Shown here in pieces: positions 9,665 to 17,823 of a DNA stretch of 64,000 nt. Source of the DNA: Roseateles chitinivorans (lineage in GTDB: Bacteria; Pseudomonadota; Gammaproteobacteria; Burkholderiales; Burkholderiaceae_C); contig NZ_PEOG01000006.1 in the NCBI RefSeq assembly GCF_002761755.1, positions 1 to 64,000 of the forward strand. The letters run 5' to 3'. The translations under genes were made by a program, and so were the position numbers. Every line of letters begins with the position of its first letter. Positions within the stretch are counted from its first letter, which is position 1. Below the pieces are notes generated by a model. That model was not told the DNA's origin and did no database searches. It saw only the letters and a list, made by a program, of their open reading frames with translations.

Positions 9665-11347
9665 TCAGTCGAGGAGGCCCAGCATCGCCTTGCCTACCGC
9701 CTCGGCGACCTCGATGCCATCCACGCCGGCGGACATGATGCCGCCGGCGTAGCCGGCGCCCTCGCCGGCCGGGAACAGGCCGCGCACGTTCAGGCTCTGG
9801 TAGTCCTTGCCGCGCGTGATCCGCAGCGGCGAGGAGGTGCGGGTCTCCACGCCGGTCAGCACCGCGTCGTTCATCGAGAAGCCGCGGATCTGGCGCTCGA
9901 AGGCCGGCAGCGCCTCGCGGATCGCGTCGAGCGCGTACTCGGGCAGGCTGCCGAAGCCCTTCTGCTGCAGGTCGGTCATCGTGACGCCGGGCTTGTAGCT
10001 CGGCTCGACGCCGCCCAGCGCGGTGCTGCGCTGACGCTTGATGAAATCGCCGACCAGGCCGGCCGGCGCCTTGTAGCCGCCCTCGCCCAATTCATAGGCG
10101 CGCGACTCCCAATAGCGCTGGAATGCGAAGCCGTCCAGCGGGTTGACGGCGCTGCCGTCCTTCCTGCCGTCCTGGCGGTAGTCCTCGGGCGAGATGCCGA
10201 CGACGATGCCGGCATTGGCGTTGCGCTCGGCGCGGGAGTACTGGCTCATGCCGTTGGTGACGACGCGATCCGGCTCCGAGGTCGCGGCCACCACCGTGCC
10301 GCCCGGGCACATGCAGAAGCTGTAGACCGAGCGCCCGTTCTTCGCGTGGTGGACCAGCTTGTAGTCCGCGGCGCCCAGGATCGGATGGCCGGCATTGGGG
10401 CCGAAGCGCGCCTTGTCGATGATCGACTGCGGATGCTCGATGCGGTAGCCGATCGAGAACGGCTTGGCTTCCATGTAAACGCCACGCGCATGCAGCATCG
10501 TGAAGGTGTCGCGGGCGCTGTGGCCGAGCGCGACGACCACATGGTCCGCGCGGATCTGCTCGCCCGAGGCGAGCGTCACGCCGCGCACATGGCGCTGCCC
10601 ATCGGCGCCGGGCTCGATCAGCAGGTCGGTGACCTTCTGCTGGAAGCGGATCTCGCCGCCCAGGCGCTCGATCTCGGCCCGGATCTTGATGACCATGCTC
10701 ACCAGGCGGAAGGTGCCGATGTGCGGCTTGCTGACGTAGAGGATCTCCTCGGGCGCGCCGGCCTTGACGAACTCGGTCAGCACCTTGCGGGTGAGGAAGC
10801 GCGGATCGGAGATCTGGCTGTAGAGCTTGCCGTCGGAGAAGGTCCCGGCGCCGCCTTCGCCGAACTGGACGTTCGATTCGGGATCCAGGACGCTTTCGCG
10901 CCACAGGCCCCAGGTGTCCTTGGTCCGCTCGCGGACCTGCTTGCCGCGCTCCAGCACGATCGGTCGCAGGCCCATCTGGGCCAGGATCAGCGCGACGAAG
11001 ATGCCGCACGGGCCGAAGCCGATGACCACCGGACGCGGGCGGTCGCCGGCATGGAAGTCGGCCGGAGCATGGCCGACGAACTGGTAGCGGGTGTCCGGCG
11101 AGGGCTTGATGTGGGCATCGCCCGCGTGGCGCTGGAGCAGCGCGGCCTCGGCGGCGACATCGCCGACCTCGCAGTCGACGGAATAGATCAGCACCATCGC
11201 GGTCTTCTTGCGCGCGTCATAGCTGCGCTTGAAGACGGTGAAGGCGGTGAGTTGCGCGTCGGGAATGCCGAGCCGTTCCAGCACGGCGGCGCGCAGCGCC
11301 TCCTCGGGGTGGTTGAGGGGCAGGCGGAGTTCGTTGATGCGGATCAT
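9665..11347 (-). CDS. NAD(P)/FAD-dependent oxidoreductase, uncharacterised family
   Basis: This 560-residue flavoprotein has an N-terminal domain of about 100 residues (MIRINELRLPLNHPEEAL) ahead of a Rossmann FAD-binding loop VVIGFGPCGIFVALILAQMG. A second dinucleotide region lies mid-protein (HVVVALGHSARDTF), and the C terminus carries GLFPAGEGAGYAGGIMSAGVDGI, which closes the FAD site. This arrangement matches the conserved 'FAD-dependent dehydrogenase' proteins of bacteria with no settled substrate. The start at 11347 begins the conserved domain; a start 20 codons upstream reads through non-conserved sequence and a terminator. It converges with the phospholipase-like gene, 18 bp away. Confidence 0.85.
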   Translation of the reverse strand: MIRINELRLPLNHPEEALRAAVLERLGIPDAQLTAFTVFKRSYDARKKTAMVLIYSVDCEVGDVAAEAALLQRHAGDAHIKPSPDTRYQFVGHAPADFHAGDRPRPVVIGFGPCGIFVALILAQMGLRPIVLERGKQVRERTKDTWGLWRESVLDPESNVQFGEGGAGTFSDGKLYSQISDPRFLTRKVLTEFVKAGAPEEILYVSKPHIGTFRLVSMVIKIRAEIERLGGEIRFQQKVTDLLIEPGADGQRHVRGVTLASGEQIRADHVVVALGHSARDTFTMLHARGVYMEAKPFSIGYRIEHPQSIIDKARFGPNAGHPILGAADYKLVHHAKNGRSVYSFCMCPGGTVVAATSEPDRVVTNGMSQYSRAERNANAGIVVGISPEDYRQDGRKDGSAVNPLDGFAFQRYWESRAYELGEGGYKAPAGLVGDFIKRQRSTALGGVEPSYKPGVTMTDLQQKGFGSLPEYALDAIREALPAFERQIRGFSMNDAVLTGVETRTSSPLRITRGKDYQSLNVRGLFPAGEGAGYAGGIMSAGVDGIEVAEAVGKAMLGLLD

Positions 11348-11398
11348 GGCGATTGATCGGGCAGCAGGGCGAGGTCGCGGCGGGCCGCCGGACGTCGC

Positions 11399-11437
11399 AG
11401 AAAACAAAACAGGCCCCGCCGGGAGGCATGGGCCTGT
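11399..11437 (-). terminator. Rho-independent terminator of the 54-residue protein gene
   Basis: An 8-bp GC-rich stem (11409-11416 with 11430-11437, ACAGGCCC/GGGCCTGT) is followed on the minus strand by TTTGTTTT. It lies 34 bases past the stop of the small basic protein gene and before the FAD oxidoreductase, so it separates the two transcripts. Confidence 0.85.
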
Positions 11438-11470
11438 TGTCGGGTCGATGGGGTCTTGCTCCCCGCGACC

Positions 11471-11635
11471 TCAACCCGAGTGCGGACGCTTGCCCGGGTT
11501 CTTCTTCGAGCGGGTGTGCGAGCCGCGCTCGAGGCTGCTCTTCTGGCCGCGGTGCGTGGTGACGGTCACGCCCTTGGGCGCGGCGGGACGGGGAGAAGCC
11601 TTGCGGTCGGCTTCGGTGACGATCTTGTTGCCCAT
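11471..11635 (-). CDS. Small basic protein, 54 residues, unknown function
   Basis: The protein begins MGNKIVTEADRK and is rich in Lys, Arg, Ser and Pro, ending KKNPGKRPHSG. It has no membrane segment and no cysteine. The ATG is preceded by CGGAG at good spacing, and the gene is closed by its own strong terminator, so it is a real single-gene transcript despite its size. Its charge suggests binding to RNA, DNA or the ribosome, but no known family was recognised. Confidence 0.75.
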   Translation of the reverse strand: MGNKIVTEADRKASPRPAAPKGVTVTTHRGQKSSLERGSHTRSKKNPGKRPHSG

Positions 11636-11799
11636 GTTGGCTCCGGTAATGAACGAGAGACACCTGCCCGAAGTCACAGACTCGCCGGCCTCGGGCCCGA
11701 GCGGGCGACCGGTTGCCTTGAGCAGCGTCGGAAATACGGTGAAGGGCGGGAGTTTACACGCGTCGCGGGCGGCTCGGCGTGGCGGCGCGGGTGCCCGGC

Positions 11800-12018
11800 T
11801 CACTCCAGCCCATGGCCGCCGGCATCCAGGGCGGGCGGGCGCAGCAGGTCCGCATCCACGCCCATGACCTCGCTGGCGCGCTCGACCGCCTGCCAGAGCG
11901 CGGCCGGCATGGCCAGGATGTCCTCCGGCGAATCGGAGCGAGCGATCCAGGCATCGATTTCCTGATGCTGTTCGCGCGTGATCAGGTCCAGGTTCAACAT
12001 CTCGTCGATGGTCTTCAC
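11800..12018 (-). CDS. Small acidic helical protein, 72 residues, unknown function
   Basis: This reads from a GTG (VKTIDEMLNLDLITREQHQEI) with AAGGA upstream. An in-frame ATG six codons later would remove part of the first helix. The chain looks mainly helical (ITREQHQEIDAWIA, LWQAVERASEVMGV) and acidic, with no cysteine and no membrane segment. The much longer open frame upstream is a non-coding extension in GC-rich DNA. It lies about 165 bp upstream of the 54-residue gene on the same strand. Function not recognised. Confidence 0.65.
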   Translation of the reverse strand: MKTIDEMLNLDLITREQHQEIDAWIARSDSPEDILAMPAALWQAVERASEVMGVDADLLRPPALDAGGHGLE

Positions 12019-12262
12019 GGCGGCGTCCTTCTGGTCGTGGCGGGTCTCAACGGCGAGTCGCTCGGCGCAGGGTACCAGCCTCCTTCGACCGCAAGGCGGC
12101 ACTCGATCACGCAGAGCGCACGATCCGCGCACGTTCCGCGGGCCGGCCATGCCGATCCGCGTCGATCCGCGCCGGGCCGGGCCCGCCGATTGCCGGTGTC
12201 CCGACCGGCGCATGGCAAGCCTCGTCCGCCTCGCCAGGATTCGACCTCGAAGGGAATCGGCC

Positions 12263-12622
12263 ATGAAGCACCTCCGCATCGCCCTCATCACGGCGTCGGT
12301 GACCGTCGTCGCCGCGGCGGCCATCGCCCAGACGCAGGAGCCGCCGCCCTCCTCCGGCGCCAGTCGCAAGCAGTCCGGCGTGGTCGGGCCGCCGCTGGAC
12401 GCGGCGCAGATCCAGCAGCCGCCGGCGTCGACGCCCGCGCCCGCAGTCACGCCGGCGCCGACCGCATCGCCCCCGATCGTCGAGTCCCCCGAGCCGCGGG
12501 CAGACGCCCCGGCTCCATCGCGCGCCGAGCGCCCGGCACCGTCGAGCCGCAGGGCCAGCGGCCGGGTCACCGAAGCCGCCGAGCCCTCCGGCGCGCTGCC
12601 GATCCGCCCCGACCGGAACTGA
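12263..12622 (+). CDS. Exported Pro/Ala-rich small protein
   Basis: The 119-residue product has a clear Sec signal peptide (MKHLRIALITASVTVVAAAAIAQ) and a mature part that is almost wholly Pro, Ala, Ser and Thr, so it is probably disordered. There are no cysteines and no enzyme motifs. Its ribosome site is modest (AGGGAA about 10 bases upstream). A membrane protein gene follows after 27 bp on the same strand and may be co-transcribed. Function unknown; it could be a periplasmic linker-like or cell-wall-associated protein. Confidence 0.6.
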   Translation: MKHLRIALITASVTVVAAAAIAQTQEPPPSSGASRKQSGVVGPPLDAAQIQQPPASTPAPAVTPAPTASPPIVESPEPRADAPAPSRAERPAPSSRRASGRVTEAAEPSGALPIRPDRN

Positions 12623-12649
12623 CCGGCCAGCCCGCCGCGTTCCCACCGC

Positions 12650-13222
12650 ATGAAACCCGCCGCACCGCCTCCGCCTCCACCTGCCGACCAGCACGATCCC
12701 GGGCCGCCCGAGGAGGCGGTCCCGCTGTTGCTGCGCGGCTTCTCGGTCGTGCATGCGGCGCTGGCGCTGCTGTTCACCGTCATGGCCCTGCTGCTGCTGG
12801 CCATCGCGGCGAAGGAAACCTGGATGGCGCTGCACCTGGACTGGAACGACGAGGCCGCGCAACTCGTGATCGAGGCGATGGGCGTGCTGGCGGCCGCGGT
12901 GGTGGCGCTGCAGATCGCTCAGACGATCACCGAGGAGGAGGTGATCCGCAGCGCCCACATCAGCGCGCCGACGCGGGTGCGGCGCTTCCTGTCGCGCTTC
13001 ATGGTGGTGATCGTGGTCGCGCTCGCGGTCGAGGCGCTGGTGGCCACCTTCCGCTCGGCGCATTCGAACTCGACGCTGCTGCTGCACGCGGCGGCGATGG
13101 TGCTGGCGGTCGGCGTGCTGCTGACGGGCTGGGGCCTGTTCATCCGCCTGAACCGCGCCGCCGAGGAGCTCGAACCCGAGGCGATGCAGGAAGCGAAGCG
13201 GGAGGATCACAAGCTCAAGTGA
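12650..13222 (+). CDS. Four-helix inner-membrane protein, unknown function
   Basis: This is a 190-residue protein with a Pro-rich cytosolic start (residues 1-25) and about four membrane segments (near residues 33-55, 67-90, 112-132 and 140-165), ending in a charged tail (EELEPEAMQEAKREDHKLK). The layout resembles PsiE-like small membrane proteins, but identity was not established. It begins 27 bp after the Pro-rich exported protein gene, suggesting a two-gene unit. Confidence 0.65.
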   Translation: MKPAAPPPPPPADQHDPGPPEEAVPLLLRGFSVVHAALALLFTVMALLLLAIAAKETWMALHLDWNDEAAQLVIEAMGVLAAAVVALQIAQTITEEEVIRSAHISAPTRVRRFLSRFMVVIVVALAVEALVATFRSAHSNSTLLLHAAAMVLAVGVLLTGWGLFIRLNRAAEELEPEAMQEAKREDHKLK

Positions 13223-13246
13223 TCCGGGGCGATGGACCGTCGCCGC

Positions 13247-13789
13247 TCAATCGTTCTCGAACGGCATCGTGTCCAGGAAGTCCTGCGCTTCCACCTTGCG
13301 GGCGACCAGGCGCGCGCAGCCCTTGAGGCGGGACAGGTCCTCGGTCTGCAGGCCCGGATTCGGGTGGGCGCTGAAGCAGCACACGGTGCCGAAGATGCGG
13401 CCGTCGGACAGCACCACCGGCGCGCTCAGGTGGGCGCCGATCGGGATCGGCGTCGGCGGCAGTTGCAGCGCTTCGGCCAGCGCCGCCGCGTTCGTCATCA
13501 GCTGCGGGACGCGGCCCTCGACGATGCGCTGGCAGTAGCTCTGCTCCAGCGGCGCCGAATCGCCCACATGCACGCCGATCTCCGACTCGCCGTCGACGAA
13601 GCGGAACACCCGCTCGCCGTCCAGGAACTCGGACACGAACACCACGTCCATGCCCAGTTGCTCGCGCAGGCCGCGCAGCACCTGGGTGATGCGCGCATCG
13701 AGCTCCGGATCGAAACCGTCCGAGGTGGCAGCCAGCAACTCGGAGATGGCGACATCGAGGGAATGGGCGGTGAACGGACGGTCGTACAT
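13247..13789 (-). CDS. GAF-domain protein
   Basis: The 180-residue chain is one GAF domain: a helical lead (residues 1-35), the core LGMDVVFVSEFLDGERVFRFVDG, a middle LEQSYCQRIVEGRVP, and the closing strand IPIGAHLSAPVVLSDGRIFGTVCCFS. GAF domains bind small ligands or chromophores. No output domain is fused, so it would act through a partner or as a sensor-reductase. It lies downstream of the CFA synthase gene in the same orientation, 119 bp away. Confidence 0.85.
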   Translation of the reverse strand: MYDRPFTAHSLDVAISELLAATSDGFDPELDARITQVLRGLREQLGMDVVFVSEFLDGERVFRFVDGESEIGVHVGDSAPLEQSYCQRIVEGRVPQLMTNAAALAEALQLPPTPIPIGAHLSAPVVLSDGRIFGTVCCFSAHPNPGLQTEDLSRLKGCARLVARKVEAQDFLDTMPFEND

Positions 13790-13908
13790 CGGGCGTAAGG
13801 CTGGAAGGAAAGACGCGGAGACAAGCGGTCGATGCTACTCATCCGCCCCGCGGTGCCCCCCGTGGAACGGGCGCGCGGAGGTTACCGCTTGTAGCGAGGC
13901 GCCTGGAC

Positions 13909-15306
13909 TCACGCCCCGCGCGTCACGCGATAGAGCCCCACGTCGACGCGCCCGGCCAGGAACCCCGCCTCGCAGTAGCTCAGGTAGTAGGTCCACAGCC
14001 GCTGGAACGGCAGGTCGAAGCCTTGCGCCTCGATCGCCGGCCACTCAGCCAGGAAGCGGCGGCGCCATTCCGCCAGCGTCCTCGCGTAGTCGCGCCCGAA
14101 GCGGGCCTCGGTGTGGAAGCCCAGGCCGGCGCGGCCCGCCTCCTGGGCCATGCGCTCGGGCGTCGGCAGCATGCCGCCGGGGAAGATGCAGCGCTGGATG
14201 AAGTCGGGACTGGCGCGGTAGCGCTCGAAATGCGCCTCGTCGATCGTGATCGCCTGCAGCACCGCCAGGCCACCCGGCTTGAGCCGATCCCGCAAGGTGG
14301 CGAAGTAGGTCGGCCAGTACGCCTCCCCGACCGCCTCGATCATCTCGATCGAGACGATGCGATCGAAGTGCCCCTGGATGTCGCGGTAATCCTGCAGCCG
14401 CAGGTCGACTTGCGCGGCGACACCCCATTCGGCCGCGCGCTGCTGGGCGAAGGCGAGCTGCTCGGTCGACAGGGTCACGCCGACGACCTCCACCCCGCAG
14501 CGCCGGGCGAGGGTCGCCGCCAGCGTGCCCCAGCCGCAGCCGATCTCGAGCACCCGTTGACCCGCGCGCAAGTCCAGCAACTCGACGATGCGGTCGAGCC
14601 GCCGCGCCTGCGCGGCCTCCAGCGATCCGTCGGCGGGCGCAGCGGCCCCGCCCCCGGACGCGGCGAAGGACGCGGAGGGTGCGACGGACGCGGTCGGCGC
14701 GAAGGGCGCGGTCGCCTCGGCGCTCGAGGCCTTCGCTGTCGGCCCGGCGCCGGACACCTCCGCCGCGGCGATCTCATCCCCGCCGTAGATCGCGCTCGAA
14801 TAGAGCATCGAGTCGTCCAGCCACTTCGCGTAGAACCGGTTGCCCAGGTCGTAATGGGCGGCGATGTTGTGACGGCTGCCGCGCCGCGTATTGGCATTGG
14901 CGCGATGCCGCCATCGCGCGAGCCAGCGCGCCGGGCCCCGCGTCGCGGTCACGCCGGCCAGCGCCGCCTCGTTGGCGACACCGAACATCAGCAGCGCGGT
15001 CAGGTCGGGCGAACTCCAGTCGCCATCGCGGTAGGAGAACGCCAGCCCCAGGTCCCCCTGCATCAGCAGGCGCAGCACCGGCCGCCATCGATGCAGCCGC
15101 AACTCCGCACGCGGTCCCGGCGCGGGGCCGGTGACCTCGATCCGCCGGCCATCCGGCCAGATGAGCGTCAGGCGGCCCTGCCGAACCCGCGCCAGCCACC
15201 GGCGCAGCGGCGCCTGCCACGCGGGCAGCGGATCGCCCGCCAGCGTGGCCGCCGTCGACGGGTCGTCGCAAGGCGCGGTCAGGATCGAACTCGTGTCGTG
15301 ATGCAT
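13909..15306 (-). CDS. Cyclopropane-fatty-acyl-phospholipid synthase with an Ala-rich insertion
   Basis: It transfers a methylene group from S-adenosylmethionine to unsaturated phospholipid acyl chains in the inner membrane. The 465-residue protein has the N-terminal lipid-binding part, HYDLGNRFYAKWLDDSMLYSS (about residues 151-171), the SAM loop VLEIGCGWG (252-260), and the C-terminal YLSYCEAGF. Between the two halves (about residues 178-228) there is a low-complexity Ala/Ser/Gly/Pro insert absent from ordinary CFA synthases, which join these halves directly. It follows the DUF1365 gene by 115 bp and belongs to the cluster typical of ChrR/ECF regulons, where lipid modification responds to singlet oxygen. 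Confidence 0.9.
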   Translation of the reverse strand: MHHDTSSILTAPCDDPSTAATLAGDPLPAWQAPLRRWLARVRQGRLTLIWPDGRRIEVTGPAPGPRAELRLHRWRPVLRLLMQGDLGLAFSYRDGDWSSPDLTALLMFGVANEAALAGVTATRGPARWLARWRHRANANTRRGSRHNIAAHYDLGNRFYAKWLDDSMLYSSAIYGGDEIAAAEVSGAGPTAKASSAEATAPFAPTASVAPSASFAASGGGAAAPADGSLEAAQARRLDRIVELLDLRAGQRVLEIGCGWGTLAATLARRCGVEVVGVTLSTEQLAFAQQRAAEWGVAAQVDLRLQDYRDIQGHFDRIVSIEMIEAVGEAYWPTYFATLRDRLKPGGLAVLQAITIDEAHFERYRASPDFIQRCIFPGGMLPTPERMAQEAGRAGLGFHTEARFGRDYARTLAEWRRRFLAEWPAIEAQGFDLPFQRLWTYYLSYCEAGFLAGRVDVGLYRVTRGA

Positions 15307-15421
15307 GAGGGTCTCGCGGGTCGGTCGAGGAAACTCGGTCTCGAAAATTCCGGATCGGGAAGAACAGTCCCGGGGTCGGGCGCGGTCGGACCGCGCCGCG
15401 TCGATCGGGGCGGGGTCGCGG

Positions 15422-16249
15422 TCAGGGCCTGGACGATGTGGCGCCGTCCCGCCGCACCACGGTCAGCGGCAAGGCCGGCGCGGCCGGCCGCTCATGCAGC
15501 CGGGCGCCCTTGAGCCACAGCCGCAGCGCTTCCCAATGGATGCCGGCGACGACCTTCAACGTCAGCAGCGGATAGGCGACGAGCAGCCGCAGCAGCTGGG
15601 CATCGGTCAGCGGCGCGCGGCGCGCATCGAGCCGGGCAAGGAGCACCGCGGCGCCGTCGGCCTCATGCACGCTGACGCCGATGGACATCGCCTCGCGGGG
15701 CGGCTCGATGCGGAAGCGGTACTGCAGCGCCATGCCGAGGAAGGGCGACACGTACAGGCGCTTGTCGCTGCGCTGCTCGATCAGCGGCGCGGCGCGCTGG
15801 GCCGGATCGACCTCGATCAGATAGGCGTGCCGCTGGCCGAAGGTGTTGTTGACCTCGTAGAGAATCGCCAGCGGCGTGCCGTCCGGCGCGTCGCAGAACC
15901 ACACGCTCAGCGGATTGAAGGCGTAGCCGAGCAGGCGCGGCATCGTCAGCAGCCGCACCGCGCCGCCGGTGGGCAGGCCGGCCGCCGCGAGTTGCGCGTC
16001 GATCCAGGCGCGCAGCCCGGCCGCGTCGCTCGCGCGTCCGTCGCCGTGATCCGATGGCCGGAAGCTGAAGAGGTTGAACCGCCCCAGTGAGAACCAGCGC
16101 AACCGCGCGTCGAGCGCCGGCAGTTCGTCCAGGTCCAGCAGCATCGAGAACATTCGATAGCTCAGCCGATGACGCAGCGGCCGCAGCCGCTGGTGCATCA
16201 CCCGCCCGCGGTAGAGCGCGGAGGCGCTTGGCGTGCTTGGGGCGCTCAT
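15422..16249 (-). CDS. DUF1365 family protein
   Basis: This 275-residue protein opens YRGRVMHQRLRPLRHRLSYRMF and contains GYAFNPLSVWFCD and YEVNNTFGQRHAYLI, hallmarks of DUF1365. Its start overlaps the end of the upstream FAD oxidoreductase gene by four bases (ATGA), indicating translational coupling. DUF1365 genes usually accompany CFA synthases and FAD amine-oxidase-like genes in ChrR-controlled clusters, so a role in phospholipid acyl-chain modification is inferred. The biochemical activity is not known. Confidence 0.9.
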   Translation of the reverse strand: MSAPSTPSASALYRGRVMHQRLRPLRHRLSYRMFSMLLDLDELPALDARLRWFSLGRFNLFSFRPSDHGDGRASDAAGLRAWIDAQLAAAGLPTGGAVRLLTMPRLLGYAFNPLSVWFCDAPDGTPLAILYEVNNTFGQRHAYLIEVDPAQRAAPLIEQRSDKRLYVSPFLGMALQYRFRIEPPREAMSIGVSVHEADGAAVLLARLDARRAPLTDAQLLRLLVAYPLLTLKVVAGIHWEALRLWLKGARLHERPAAPALPLTVVRRDGATSSRP

Positions 16250-17655
16250 GCCGCCACCCCGGTCAGATCGGCTAGGCCGGTCGCGCCGCGCGGCAGGTGG
16301 ATGCGGCCCGATTCGTCGGGCACGGACCAGGGCCGGCGCACGCCGCCCAGGGCCTCCGCCACTGCCAGGCCGGCCTGCAGGCCGTCCTCGTGGAAACCGG
16401 ACCCGAACCAGGCGCCGCAGAACCAGGTGCGCTGCCGGCCCTGCAGCGACCAGAGCTCGCGCTGCGCGGCGATGCCGGCCGCGTCGAAACGCGGATGCTC
16501 GTAGACCTCGGTGCGCAGCAGGTGGTCGGGATGCGGCGGGACGGCCGGATTCAGCGTCACGAACAGCGCTTCCGCGCCCGGCCCCTGCGGCAGGTGCGGC
16601 TGCAGCCGGTTCATCCAGTAGGTCACCGTTGGCGCCGCCTGCCCCGTCTCACCGTGGCGTGAGGCGAGGTAGTTCCAGCTCGACCAGACCGCCCGGCGGC
16701 GCGGCATCAGCGCCGGGTCGCGGTGGAGCACGGCCAAATTGCGGGTGTAGGGGAAGGCGCCGAGGAGGCGTCGCTCGGCGGCGCTGGGGGCGAGCAGCAT
16801 GCGCAGCGACTGGTCCGCATGCGTGGCCAGCACGACCTGGTCGAACGGCGCGGTCCAGGCGCCACGCCGGGTACGCAGCCGCACGCCGTCCTGCTCGCGC
16901 GCGACGGCGATGACCGGTTCGTCGCGATGGATGCGGTCGGCGAAGGACTGCGTCAGGCGTCGCACGTATTCGCGGCTGCCGCCGTCGACGGTGCGCCACA
17001 CCGGCCGCCCGCTGACCCGCAGCAGGCCGTGGTTCTCGCAGAAGCGGACGAAGGCGGCGACCGGATAACGGCCGATGTCGGCGGCGGTCGAGGACCAGAT
17101 CGCCGCGCCCATCGGGTACAGGTGGTCGTCGCGGAAGGCGCGGCCGTAGCCGCGCGCGTCGAGGTAGTCGTCCAGCGTCAGGTCGCCGCTGGCCTGGGCA
17201 TCCTGCGGCGCCTCGCGGTAGAAGCGCAGCAGCTCCCGCAGCATCGACCAGAAGCGCGGGCGCAGCAGGTTGGACCGTTGGGCGAAGAGGCCGTTCAGGT
17301 CGGTGCCGGCGTATTCCAGCGCGCCGCCGTCCAGGCTGACCGCGAAGGACATGTCCGAGGCGCGCGTCGGCACTGCCAGGTGGCGGAACAGCGCGCTCAG
17401 GTTGGGATAGGCCGGCTCGTTGTAGACGATGAAGCCGGTATCGACCGGCACGGTCGCCCCGCGATCCGGCGCATCGACCGTGTGGCTGTGGCCGCCGATG
17501 CGGCCGTCCGCCTCGAAGACCTGGACGTCATGGCGCCCGGACAGCAGCCAGGCGCAGGACAGGCCCGAGATGCCGGCGCCGACGACGGCGATGCGCAGCG
17601 GCCGGCCGTCCGGCGGGCTGGGGAGGTCGGGCGGGAGGGTGTCTGAGCCGGGCAT
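16246..17655 (-). CDS. FAD-dependent oxidoreductase, amine-oxidase-like, of the CFA cluster
   Basis: This 469-residue flavoprotein has the FAD loop VVGAGISGLSCAWLL near residue 25, followed by the acidic strand end VFEADGRIGGHSHT. The middle contains FDQVVLATHADQSLRMLL, also typical of this family. It leads the DUF1365 and CFA genes, and the reading frame overlaps DUF1365. The promoter-like element at 17676-17706 lies about 20 bp before the ATG. Homologues in ChrR regulons are thought to act on membrane fatty acids, but the substrate is unproven. Confidence 0.88.
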   Translation of the reverse strand: MPGSDTLPPDLPSPPDGRPLRIAVVGAGISGLSCAWLLSGRHDVQVFEADGRIGGHSHTVDAPDRGATVPVDTGFIVYNEPAYPNLSALFRHLAVPTRASDMSFAVSLDGGALEYAGTDLNGLFAQRSNLLRPRFWSMLRELLRFYREAPQDAQASGDLTLDDYLDARGYGRAFRDDHLYPMGAAIWSSTAADIGRYPVAAFVRFCENHGLLRVSGRPVWRTVDGGSREYVRRLTQSFADRIHRDEPVIAVAREQDGVRLRTRRGAWTAPFDQVVLATHADQSLRMLLAPSAAERRLLGAFPYTRNLAVLHRDPALMPRRRAVWSSWNYLASRHGETGQAAPTVTYWMNRLQPHLPQGPGAEALFVTLNPAVPPHPDHLLRTEVYEHPRFDAAGIAAQRELWSLQGRQRTWFCGAWFGSGFHEDGLQAGLAVAEALGGVRRPWSVPDESGRIHLPRGATGLADLTGVAA

Positions 17656-17675
17656 CGTCGCGTCCTGGGGTTTGG

Positions 17676-17706
17676 CGCTTGTACGCGAACCGACCGGATT
17701 TGGATC
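17676..17706 (-). promoter_or_regulatory. Predicted ECF sigma promoter of the FAD oxidoreductase-DUF1365-CFA unit
   Basis: On the minus strand the element reads GATCCAA, 14 bases, CGTACAAGCG. The same two boxes with the same spacing stand before the second methyltransferase operon (22485-22515) although the spacer differs. The box pair resembles the GATCC/CGTA type linked to ChrR-partnered ECF sigma factors. The transcript would start some 15 bases before the ATG. Confidence 0.75.
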
Positions 17707-17789
17707 GCCGCCCCCAAACCGGCGATCCGACTCCGACGTCCGTTGGGGCGAGGGTCGCCCGCATGGCGGTTCCGGCGCGACCCGGCGAT

Positions 17790-17819
17790 GATCCGACCCG
17801 CCGTCCGCCGCGTATCAGG
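17790..17819 (+). promoter_or_regulatory. Predicted autoregulatory promoter of the ECF sigma gene
   Basis: GATCCGA, 14 bases, CGTATCAGG on the plus strand is a close variant of the two minus-strand elements, with identical spacing. The -10-like box ends only about seven bases before the upstream candidate ATG of the sigma gene, so that ATG would be leaderless or the true start lies further in. Confidence 0.6.
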
Positions 17820-17823
17820 TCCC

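Noticed and set aside
12019..12804. Upstream extension of the 72-residue protein to 334 residues on the minus strand.
   Set aside because: The extra part overlaps two plausible plus-strand genes and is low-complexity Gly/Ala/Arg; the GTG at 12018 has a ribosome site.
13882..13896. CGCTACAAGCG on the minus strand, near-identical to the -10 box of the ECF promoters.
   Set aside because: No GATCC box is present 14 bases further upstream, and the site lies just after the CFA stop. It is likely chance, though weak control of the GAF gene cannot be excluded.
15307..15421. GATCCGG with a 14-base spacer in the DUF1365-CFA gap, considered as a fourth ECF promoter.
   Set aside because: The position of the -10 box reads AGTTTC, not CGTA, so it does not fit the other three.
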